Assembly (NCBI GenBank): GCA_917880885.1
Contig: OU862907.1
Location: forward strand, 67,203,072-67,267,071
Length of the DNA stretch: 64,000 bases
Origin: Limnephilus marmoratus
Taxonomy: Eukaryota > Arthropoda > Insecta > Trichoptera > Limnephilidae
Reading direction: 5' to 3'
Positions 26,501 through 38,500 of the stretch are shown in pieces. The position numbers were made by a program, and so were the translations under genes. Position 1 is the first letter of the stretch, and each line of letters begins with the position of its first letter. The notes beneath the pieces are model-generated. The model searched no databases. It had not been told where the DNA came from and saw only the letters and a program-made list of their open reading frames with translations.

Positions 26501-29500
26501 CGAGTACTCTTCCAATAAAATCATGCCTATAAATTCTACTACAAATTTATATATAACTGCTCTCAAAAATCGAGAATGGTATGCCTGCAGTAGCGTAGCG
26601 AGGGGGGGGGGGGCGCGGTGGGGGCGGACCGCCCCGGGTGCCACCCGAGAGGGGGTGACACTCGGAGTGGAGAAAAAACTTACGAAAGTGCAAAATTGCC
26701 GCAAAAATATTTTACTCTAGGGGAAATCTCACAATAGTGAAACTCGGGAATGGTTTTCTTCGAAATGGGTCCGCAGATGAACAGAGTTTCAAATGAAATT
26801 TCAAATGAAACCATTTTCGAGTTCCACGTGCAATATTTGAAAGTTGCAGACTATATGCTGCAAAGATCGTAGGAAAACCATTTTCGTTTACTGTGTGCAT
26901 TAATAATTAAAAATAAGGACTTACACCTTTACTATTTCACAATTAAAATTTTATCGTTACACTCAGAACACAAAACTGGTTTTAACTTAAATATGGGTTG
27001 TTAAAATGATGTTTTAATGCCAGCAAATGATTTTCTTCAGAAATTTGCAGCATATTAGAATTTAAGACTCCACTCGGAACTCTGTTATCTATAGCTTTAT
27101 GGCTCGTTCGGTCGGAATTCCCAAAATTTTTTCTTGTTTTGTTTACACATTTGACTAGCTTGTAATGTTTATATATTTAAGGAGGTCGAAATTTGCGTTT
27201 TAAATTTCTCAAAGTAATCTTTAATGGGGGGGGGGGGGGGGGGGGGTGACACCACGTTTTCCGCCCCGGGTGCCACCCATGCTAGCTACGCATTATGCCT
27301 GTAATAGAATTTCGCATCTTCATCATGCATACGTATGGAATGCAAAGCTTCACTCGGTGCACGATGAATTGGCAACTTATTGATATATTGATAACACAAA
27401 ACTGGTTTAAATTAAAATAAATATGCGGTTTATCAAAACTACACTCAGAACATAAAAATGGTTTTTCTTTGATTTTAGCCGCACTTATATTCTGAACACA
27501 AAACTGGTTTTAATTACATCTGTGTGTGGTGAATTGAAGCTACACTCAGAACATGAAAATGGTTTTTCTTTAATTCTGCGGGCAATTACATTCTGAACAT
27601 AAAACTGGTTTTTGATGGAAGTATGAACGCCCTCTAGCTTTTGTTTTTGTGCACTGTCAGTTCTACCCACTACCTACATTATGCTACATTGTTTGTGCAC
27701 TGTCATTTACGATCTTTTACGTTGTCTAATTATAAAATAAATAGTTCTAAAGTCTTAACTGCCTTTTCTTACATTTCATCAGGTTATGGGCCGCCCCAAG
27801 CCCCCAATAGTGAACACTGCGAGTATAACCTCACTTTGGTTACCGCGCTCGCGAGTGATTTTTCTTTTCAGACATCTATTACTTACTGTTGAATGTTTAA
27901 ATATAAATATGGCTGGAAATAATTCGATGATGTCGATTGAGAAGTTGACTGGTCGTGACAATCGGGCTAGTTGGAGTTTTGCGGTCAAAGCATACCTACA
28001 ACATGAAGATTTATATAGTTGTATTTTGAAAGAACCAGTGGCTACAGATTCTAATTCAGTTAAACAAGACATCAAAGCCAAGTCAAAGTTAATATTATTA
28101 GTAGACCCGATTTTATATGTACACATTCAAGAAGCCGAAAATGCAAAACAGGTATGGGAAAATTTGGCAAAGGCATTCGAGGACAGTGGATTGACTCGAA
28201 AAGTGGGTTTATTAAAAGAACTCATTAACACCAATTTAGAAAGTAGCATTTCAGTCGAAGACTACGTAAACAAAATTATGACAGCCGCGCACAAGTTAAG
28301 GAATATAAAATTCCATGTGGACGATGAGTGGTTGGGCACATTAATGCTGGCAGGTTTGCCAGAAAAATATATAAATGGGCTTAGAAAGTTCCGGTATAAA
28401 GATTAGTGCTGATTTAGTAAAAAACAAATTACTACAGGAAGTAAAGACATCAGACACTACCGCACTTTATACAAACACAAAAAATAATCAGCCCAAAAGT
28501 GTTAAGAAAGGCCCAAGATGTTTTAATTGTAACAAGTACGGACATCTCAGTAAAAATTGTTGGCATAAGAAGACAAGTGATAATAATAAAAAAACAGATA
28601 AAAATATACAGGGTATATTGCAGCCTTTTCAGCATCTACAATAAACGACTGGCTCACTGATATCACTCCCTCGTCTGTACCGAGCCTCAGAATTGCTAAT
28701 AACTAAATATTAAAGGTTGAATGATGCGGTAATGTATGTATCAAAATAAATGCAAACAATGGCAGCACCGATTCAATACAGGTGAGGAATGTTTTATATG
28801 TACCAGAATTAAAAACAAATTTGTTGTCAGTTAGCAAAATAATTAAAGGTGGATGCAGAGTAATATTTACCGAACATGGCTGTCAAATTTACAACCCGAG
28901 TAACAAGTTAGTTGCAAAGGCCGAATTAATTAATGACACATATCTGTTAAATACTTATGATAATCAAAATATGCAAGTTATGATGGCTAAGACTGATGAG
29001 AGGATGGGTCACTTAAATTTCATTAGCCTTAATAAAATACCTAACTGTACAGAAGGTGTAAAGCTGTCACCAAGGACAGAAAATTCCATTTGTGTTACCT
29101 GTCTTGAAGGCAAGCAAACGAGAAAACCGTTCCCCAGTGAAGGCTCCCGTGCAACCAGCCTGCTAGAGCTTATTCACAGTGACGTGTGTGGACCTATGAA
29201 GCACACTTCAATTGGAGGGGCAAGGTATTTTGTAACCTTTATTGATGATTTTTCTCGGAGAGTACATGTATATTTTATTAAGAATAAGTATGAAGTATTT
29301 GAAAAATTTGTGGAATTTAAGAATAGAGTAGAAAATGAGTTAAGTAAAACTTTGAGAAGTGATAATGGAACTGAATACAAAAATAAAACTTTTGAAGCTT
29401 ACTTAAAAAAACATGGAATACTGCACCAGACATCTAATTTTTTTTTTTTCATAAGTTTTTATTCCAGTAAAAAAGAAAATAACATTTTCACTCACTTAAC

Positions 29501-32500
29501 TAGAATATTGAATTATGTACAGTTTTTACATTACATAGTTTTTACATTTCATAACCTTAGATTGCAATACTAACATTTACATGATATTATTTTACCATAC
29601 GATATTATTCACTATCACTACTTTGTTTTTTGTGAATAAACATGAACAATTTTTTTTTGAATTTGCACACACTTTTTTCGTTTTTGATATCATCTGATAT
29701 CAAAAAGAAAAAAGTGAGAAAAACCAGAAAAAAAAACTGAAAAACCAGAGCAAAACGGCCTCAGTGAAAGAATGAATAGAACTTTAATAGAGCGAGCTAA
29801 ATGCATGATTTTAAATGCTGAGTTGCAGGTCACATTCTGGGCAGAAGCGGTAGCTACAGCAGCATATATCGTGAACCGTTCTCCCACCTGTACCTTATCC
29901 GATGTGACGCCCTATGAAGTATGGACTGGTAAGAAACCAAATCTAAATCACATGAGAATCTTTGGATGTCCTGCAATGGTGCATATTCCTAAAGAAAAAA
30001 GAACTAAGCTGGATGTGAAGTCACGTAAGTTAATTTTTGTTGGCTACAGCGACAGTACCAAAGGTTACCGATTTATAGATCCTGAAACAAAAAATGAGTC
30101 TTGAGTAGAGATGTTGTATTCCTAGAAGCTTCTATTAAAAGAAATAAAGTGGACAATGTACCTGAAAAAGAAAAAGAAATTTGTAAAAAAGACATAGATA
30201 GAAGAAAATTCAAAGGAAAGATATGATGAAGTAAAAGAAAAGAATTCTGTTTACTTACCTTTATATGATGAACTCGAAGAACCTGTGGAAAGAAATATTG
30301 ATGATGAAATTAATGACAGAAGAGAAACACAGGCTGAATCACAAAGTATTTATATTTCAGATGATTCTGATCAATATGAGGACGTTAATGATGACACAAT
30401 ATATGTACCAGACAGGACAGTTGACTCTCCACTGGAATCTAATATGACTCTGAGATCGCTGCCGAGGAGAATGAGATGTCAAAATAATGATGGAAATGAT
30501 ATTCATCCAGGTTCCTCATCCTTAACCCGCCCAAATCCACGATGCGATTATAGTTTACAACGCTCTTTAAAACGTCAATAACTCCTCAAATGCTTCAATC
30601 ATTAAATCAAGATTTTAGGTATTCCTAAAAAATATATTTTTGCATCCGTAAAAAATATTTTAAAAATTGTGACGTTTCTGTATAAAATAATAAAAAATGT
30701 TTTCCTAAAAGTCAACACATTTCTATGTCAGTTGAGACAACAAATTTTAAATTTCTATGGGAATAACAGAGAAGACAAAACATTAATTCATTTCAACCTC
30801 ATTAACCTACGTCCAATATTACGATCTCCTTTTAGTTATGTATGACAAAAAGAGATGTAAAATAAAACGTTAAAACCTTTTGCCTATCTGTAGAGATTAT
30901 TTTACTTCTCGAAGTTGACATCATAATACGTTTGTCGTCGCTTTCTAGTGCATTAATTTGAAATGTCTGAAAACAGAGATGACAATATTAATTATCTTGC
31001 TGCAAAAAAACTTGGGTTGCTTGACATTCCGTTTTCATTTTAAAAAGAGCCACAAAAAAAATGAGGAACCACATCGGAAGGTTCGGCCAACCGACCACCT
31101 GATCCTCAAACCAGAGTCATTTTTTAATTCCTTTCTGCGTATTTCCTTAAAATTAACGACAAAATGTTACGATTGTAGACAATCAGATGACGGGGGATGT
31201 TTTTTGTTTAGTTTTATGGGTTTTGGGTTATTTGCAGGGTCATGCCACATTTATGCCAAGTAATAAATGTTTATTTAATTTCATTTTATTTTTATCAAAT
31301 AATCTTTTCGTGGAAGACTTGATTAAGACAATGACAATGCAGTGCTTTTTTTTACAATAGCTCCACACAGGAGGCCCTGAGAAAAATAATTCCCCCCAGG
31401 GCCTATGACATCTTGGGGATGATGTGTGAAGGGTCTTTTTAGGAAAGGAAGGTTAGGAAGTTCTGAGAAGGAAAAGGATGTAAGGGGTGGGTAGGAATCT
31501 GGGTGTCATTGTGTCCAAGAGTGACGGACGTATGAATCCATCTCTTCCACTGCGGTGTAAGGCGATGTTCTGAGAGAGTACAGCTGGAGAAGTAATAAAT
31601 ATATAAATATATAATAATAAAGCAAAACCCGGACAAATCTCTGCCCACGAACCCGGGCACCCCTACTAAGTTACGAAACGTAGCTAACTACTTGGAATGA
31701 CCTTTGGCAGAAGTGTTGGTTATCCAATAAATGGTTCCCGGGGCGGCGGCACCCATACTTGCCTCCCAAATTGAAAAGTAAGGCATTGCTCTATAATTGA
31801 GATTCCTGATATGTATGTGTTGTAAAACCATATAGTTACATTATAGGTAGAGCCATGTTAATTTGTGGAGATCTGGATGGGATACAAGGCCGATAAAAAT
31901 TATAATAATTTCCACCTTTTTATAGCGCCGTTTAGTGATAAAGTCACGTCAAGTGTACTTGATGGATGGGATTAAAAGGTACGCTTAATTAGTTAGGGCA
32001 TTCAAAAAGGAAGATGCATAACAATACTTCATCCAAAATACGATTGTAAACATTACTGCACCACCATAAAACTCTTTTGTGAGGGTTGGGTGCAATATTT
32101 AGAATCTTACCTAAAACTACCCCCATAAAATAATTATTTTAAAAAGGGACTTTCTTTCCATTGAAACAGTAGCAAAGTGACGTCTTTACAAATGATTATT
32201 ACATGGAAGGAAGTAGCAATAAATATAAATGGTTAGGTTTCAATGAATTGAAGGTACAATTTGCAATGATGTTAGGATTTTAAAAATATATATTTTTTTG
32301 AATTATTTATTATTTTTACTATTTTAGAACGCTCACTGTCTTTGTGTAACTTGCTATTTCGATCATCTTCTAAAATGCATATTTTTCATAATAACGGCAT
32401 GCCGCCGCCTCGACAACCATTTATTGGACAACCAACACTTCTGCCATAAGTGACTTCAAGTAGTTTGTTACGTTTGGTGACGTAGCAGGGGTGACCAGGT

Positions 32501-35500
32501 TCATGGGGTAGGTTTGGTTCCGGATCTTGGCGGCGGGTACGTCTGCCTAGCAACTGGCTTTGTGTGGCTGGCCGGATCGGGAGAGACTGGTTGAGGGAGA
32601 CCTTTTGACCTCTCCAGCAGGAAGACCTCTCCCCAAAGATGACATAGGCCCTGAAGCGAATTATTTTCCTCAGGGCCTCATGTGTGAAGCTAATGTAAAA
32701 AAAATACTGTATGTCTGCACTACAGTATCCACAGCTTAAGTTCTTATAGTTTCGTATAGTACTAGATGACGTGTGGTCGCCATTTTACAATTTAATATAG
32801 ATTTACTATAAACGAATGCATTACATAATATTTATGTAGGTAAATATAATAACAAAGTCTTTGTTTTGCTTTTTTGGAAAAATCTTTTACATCTACATTT
32901 TTATTTATATTTTATTATGATAAACACGTTGGATTAATGTTTAAATGAGAATTTACCTAATAGGTTTTTGTCGTTATGTTCCTGTGAAATAAATATTTTA
33001 ATTTGCTATGTAAACTATTTCCACTCATAAAAGTAAAATTTATCCTAAAGGTTATCTCTAAATTTCGGAAAAATGTTAAAACATATAAGTGAGTATTATA
33101 CATATAAGTGAGTATTATACATATAGTGAGTATAAAAAATACTAGTGTGCAGTTCACACCGGTAGAAGCGAAACCTTCAGAAAAAAGAGTCGGAAGGCTA
33201 CGAAGCACCGCATAAAGAGGAGACCGATTATTCTAACCCATTCTCTATAAATGCTATAGATGAATGTGTTTGTCTCCTTTTAGTGTCGCTTTTTCGTTTC
33301 ATCCAGTTTCAAATCACAACGGTGCGAAAGAAATTTTCACTTCAAAGTAATTATAAAATTATTTTTTCGTGGTTTGCTTATTGTTTGTGGTTTGCTTTTT
33401 AGTGTCGCTTTTTAGTTTCAACTAGTTTCAAATCACAACGGTGCTAAAGAAGTTTTCACTTCAAAGTAATTATAACATTATATTTTTCTTGGTTTGTTTA
33501 TTGTTTTTTTGTCGCTTTTTCGTTTCATCCAGTTTCAAATCACAACGGTGCTAAATAAGTTTTTCACTTCAAAATAATTATAAAATTATTTTTTTCGTGG
33601 TTTGCTTATTCTTTCTTTTAGTGTGGCTTTTTCGTTTCATCCAGTTTCAAATCACAACGGTGCTAAAGAAGTTTTCATTTCAAAGTAATTATAACATATT
33701 TTTTTCGTGGTTTGCTTACCGTTTTTTTAGTGTCGCTTTTTCGTTTCATCCAGTTTCAAATCACAACGGTGCTAAAGAAGTTTTTCACTTCAAAATAATT
33801 ATAATTTATATTTTCGTGGTTTGCTTTTGCGTAAAACTATAAAAAAAAATAAAATTCGAGTGTTCTTTAAGTATTGTTAAAACCATTCAATCTGGTATTA
33901 ACTTAGATCAGCAAACATATTTTTTGTAAATGTATTTAAAAAATGATAGTAGGTCGGTGTCAGCCCTTACTAGTACCTAGCGCATTCCACATGTGGCTTT
34001 CTGAAACAATGATGCTCTTCTCGAGGCTAACGTGATCCTAGGCGGTCGCTGTCACAGCCGCCCGCCTTGTTGGGCGTTTCAAATAATATTTGATTATTTA
34101 TTATGAATGATTATTTTTTTAATATTTCAGTTTTAGGGCACAAAATCAATATTTTTTTCTTACAATAAATTCATATAAGCCAAATAAAAAATATTCACAA
34201 CAATATTTTTACAAAAAACCCGAAATAATTTCCAAATCCCATAGAGTAACGCTGTGTAACAAGACGGTTTGTCGAGGGTATTTTTAGCATGGTATGGGAA
34301 AGGTTAATGTGTCAAAGTTCTGAGTCAACTATTAATTTACTAAACAGTGATCCATAAAGTCTACAAGAAGCTCTTAACAGTGAAAAGGCTGATTATTGGA
34401 AGAGAGCTATGGCGGAAGAATATCAGTCATTAATAAAAAATAATACATGGACACTGGTTGACTTACCAGAAGGAAAATCAGTAATTCCCAGCAGATGGGT
34501 ATATAAAACTAAGATGGATGGCAATGGATCTATTACACGCTATAAAGCTAGACTGGTGATCAAAGGATATAAACAAGTGAAGGGTATTGATTACAATGAG
34601 GTATACGCTCTAGTCCGTTATACTTCCATAAGATACTTGATTGGTCTTGCTATCAAATATCGACTTAAAATACACCAAATGGACGCAGTCACAGCATTTC
34701 TACAGGGTGACATTGATGAAGAAATTTACATGTCCTTACCACCTGGTTATGAAGATGAAAATAAAGTATGTAGACTGAACAAGTCAATATACGGACTTAA
34801 ACAAGCGAGCAGACAGTGGAATAAAAAATTAAACACTGCTCTGTTAGAAATTGGAATGACTCGTTCAAACATAGATCCATGCGTTTACTACCGTATTTTA
34901 AATGAAAATGATATGCTTTTTATAGCAGTATATGTAGATGATATAATTTACTTATTTAATAATGAAGAAACCTCACGTATCATAAAATTGAAGTTAAAAG
35001 AAAAATTCTGCATGAAGGATTTAGGAACAGCCAAACATTGCATTGGTTTTAGAATTTCACAAGATGAAAATGTTGATGAGATCTCTATTGATCAATCCAT
35101 TTACATAAAGATGATGCTTACACGATTTGGAATGAACGATTGTAAGCCAAAGTGGACTCCCGCTGATGCTAATGTTAAAATGAAGAAGGCTGAAAGTCAA
35201 CAAGAAATTTTAAATAACATTCCATATCAAGAAATAATTGGCTGCTTGTTGTACTTGTCACAGGGAACTCGTCCAGACATTACCTATGTGTAATAAATTC
35301 TCTGAGTAGATATAGTAGTCAACCTACTAATGAACATTGGATGGCTCTGAAACGAGTCATGAAATACCTGAAAGCTACAATGAATATGAAACTGGTTTAT
35401 AAACGGAATGTTAATGAAAAAATTTCAGGCTATTGCGGTTCAGATTGGGCAAATGACATTGAAGATAGAAAATCCTGCACAGGATACATATTTTTATTTC

Positions 35501-38500
35501 AGGGTGCCGCAATAAGCTGGAATTCCAAGAAACAGCAGACCATAGCCCTTTCTACAACTGAGGCTGAATATATGGCTCTATCGTCGGCTATTCAGGAAGC
35601 TCTTTGGTTGAAACAACTGGCAGACGAGTTTCAACCTGAACTTAAAGGTACACCTATAACCCTTTACTGTGATAATCAGAGTGCGATTAGTCTTTCAGGA
35701 AATGCTGTTTACCACGCGCGCAGTAAACATATAGACGTCCGCTATCACTTCGTGCGCGAGAAAGTTGCTGCCAAACAAATCATGGTTCAATATAGATGCA
35801 CTGGAGATATGGTCGCAGATATTTTGACGAAAGCACTCCACCGACCGAAGCATGAAAACTTCACCTCATCAATGGGTTTAATTTTAAAGCGTGTGCGTTC
35901 AGGAGAGGATGATGGAAGTATGAACGCCCTCTAGCTTTTGTTTTTGTGCACTGTCAGTTCTACCCACTACCTACATTATGCTACATTGTTTGTGCACTGT
36001 CATTTACGATCTTTTACGTTGTCTAATTATAAAATAAATAGTTCTAAAGTCTTAACTGCCTTTTCTTACATTTCATCAGTTTTAATTAAATCTGTATGCG
36101 GTGAATTAAAACTACACTCAAAATATGAAAAGGGTTTTTCTTTGATTCTGCTGCCATTTACATTCTGAATACAAAACTGGTTTTAATTAAATCTGTTTGT
36201 GGTGAATTAAACCTACACTCAGAACATCGGGGTGGAGGAAAATTTCGCTGCCCCCTTATTTGGGTACTTTAAGCGGTGGGGGGGGGGGGGTTGTTTATGG
36301 AAATCCTATTTTTTTATTACGACCTGTTTACACACAAGCCGGATTTTTTTAATAATCACATTTGCCGAGGATTCTTTCAATGAAAATCATGTATTTAAAT
36401 TCTACTCCAAAGTTGATTGATTGATACTGCCTTAGAGTCCCCAAACAATAGTTACACACGCAATAATCAATTTTTCAGAATTTTACAACATTATGTAATT
36501 CAAATAATGTAAAGCTTCACTCGATGCAGGATGAATCTGCAACTCGTTATTTAATTTATCGTTGTAAAACTACACCCAGAACATGAAAATGGTTTTTCTT
36601 TGATTCTGGCAGCACATACATAGTCTGCAAATAGAATATTATAACTGAACTTTGAATAAGAGGATGTTTTCCTTCGAAATGTGTCAACACATGAATCCAC
36701 AACTGGAAATATACATTCTCAACACAAAGTTCGTTTGAATTAAGTCTATATGCGGTGAATTAAAAGTACACTCAGAACACGAATATGGCTTTTCTTTGAT
36801 TCTGGCAGCACATACAGAGTCTGCAACTATAATTTAATAACTGAACTTCGAATATGATAATGTTTTCCTTTGAATTGTGTCTGCAGATGAATTCTCAAAT
36901 GGAAGTTTATATCATGAAAACTGGTTTAACCCTTCGAATAATAAGAAAAAAATATCTATAAACTCTTGCCCGTCAATGTTTCTGCACAAAATTTCCGGTT
37001 CTTCCCATGCAATATTCCTTTTTATTAAAACAAAACTGTTCTAAAATTTAGATAAAGTAATTATTCCGACGTGCTTATTAGAACATTATTGTTTCTAAAC
37101 ATTAAAATTTTCATATTGGAAACGTAAATTGGCTCAAAAATACACGCCTGCAAATATTCGAATTAAAGTACCTAAAATAGAATAAACTTAAAATTTTAAA
37201 TACAGATTCCTTTTCTTAAAAAAAAATTATAAAACTGTATCTTAACTTTTTATCGCATTAACAAATTTATTTAAAATTAAATGTGTGGGACATGAATTTG
37301 TATTTGCCGAATTAAAACTACACTCAGAAAATGAATATGGTTTCTCTTTGATTCTGGCAGCACATACATAATCTACAACTAGAATTTTATAACTGCACTT
37401 CGAATAAAATAATGGTCTCTTTCGAAATGTATCAGCAGATGAATACATAACTGAGATTCAATCGTTAATACATTCTCAACACAATTCTGATTTTAATTAA
37501 GAGTGAATCTGTTTGCGAGTCTATCAGCTTTAATTAGTATTACTCTCATAATATTATGCGTACGTTTTTCCTACGAATTGCGAAATTTGCAGCTTAAAAA
37601 AATATTGTTATTGATATTTTTAATGAATTAAAAAAAAAGAGTTGGATTCGTAAACGAAAGGATCATAGAACATGTTCAAATAATGATTTGAAATGGTTTA
37701 AATTTTTCCAAGATAATGTTATTATTTATTGTGAAAATTTGCCGCCCCCCTTAAAAGTGCCGCTCCCCCGCCCCCCCCCACGCTACGCCACTGTGGCGAC
37801 TACATCTTTTCCACAATAAATATTACACTTCTCTGTATCAAAGTGCACATCAAGTCCTTTGGCTGCCATTTTTCCAACAGAAATAAGGTTTGTTGACAAT
37901 CCCGGTACGTAAATAACCTCACTTATTTTCGTCGTTTCTTTGTGTGCTTTCAACAACAATTCCACATCACCGTGTCCTTCACTGTGCATCTTTTGTTTAT
38001 TTGCCACTGTTACTGAACGCGGAGTTTCCACAACGTAGTTTTGTAATAAATTTTTGTTGTTCGTCATGTGACAAGTAGCGCCGGAGTCGACATTCGCCGT
38101 CAATAACGTTCCGTTCCACGCTTTTTCATATTTTTCACTCCGTTTGTCACTTTTATTTATTTTTGTTGGACAGTTTTTAGCATAATGATTAGGCTTTTTA
38201 CATATAAACAGAGATGTGCTTTATTTCAAATAAATCCATTTCAAATGGAAATTCAAAATGCAAAATGGGTATTTTCCATTTTGCATTTTAAATGGTTTTT
38301 CTTTTCACCCATTTCCATTTTCATTTTAAATGCTTTTCTCAATGCATTTTCCATTTTAAATGCATTTTTGCAACATTCTTCCTACTATATTAACTCTGTC
38401 GGTCCATTGGTCCTTAACCTCGATATGAGAAATATTTACGTCTGTCAAGTTGCTCCCTGGTAGGAGTCCTGCCAAGCAGGCGCTGTAATATTAAATTTTT

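Larger units (their letters stand above)
30600..34325. other. About 3.7 kb of foreign repeats inside copia 2, between integrase and RT
   Basis: Copia-like coding sequence stops near 30580 and resumes near 34330 (ALNSEKADYW). The interval has two copies of the hairpin-tailed retroposon (31330-31782 minus and 32395-32703 plus) and a five-unit tandem array at 33281-33840. No target duplication was found at its ends, so the outer insertion is not identified. Confidence 0.6.
27613..36078 (+). mobile_element. Copia LTR retrotransposon 2, plus strand
   Basis: Identical 169-bp LTRs (27613-27781 and 35910-36078) with TGATG...CATCA ends are flanked by GTTTT (27608-27612 and 36079-36083). The primer site GGTTATGGGC follows the left LTR. 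The purine tract AGGAGAGGA precedes the right one. It lies in the 101-bp array of hAT-like element 7. Despite the identical LTRs the coding region has frameshifts, a lost protease segment and two insertions. Confidence 0.93.
26327..37793. mobile_element. hAT-like element 7 (11.5 kb with nested insertions)
   Basis: Termini CAGTGGCGTAGCGTGGG and CCCACGCTACGCCACTG are perfect inverted repeats flanked by exact TGGCGACT (26319-26326 and 37794-37801). It splits copia 1 between protease and integrase. Without nested insertions it is about 2.3 kb. It contains a 101-bp tandem array of zinc-finger-like sequence, hAT-like element 8 and copia 2. No transposase was recognised. Confidence 0.92.

Noticed and set aside
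33597..33842. Hydrophobic 81-codon frame as a membrane protein
   Set aside because: It is a by-product of T-rich tandem repeats.
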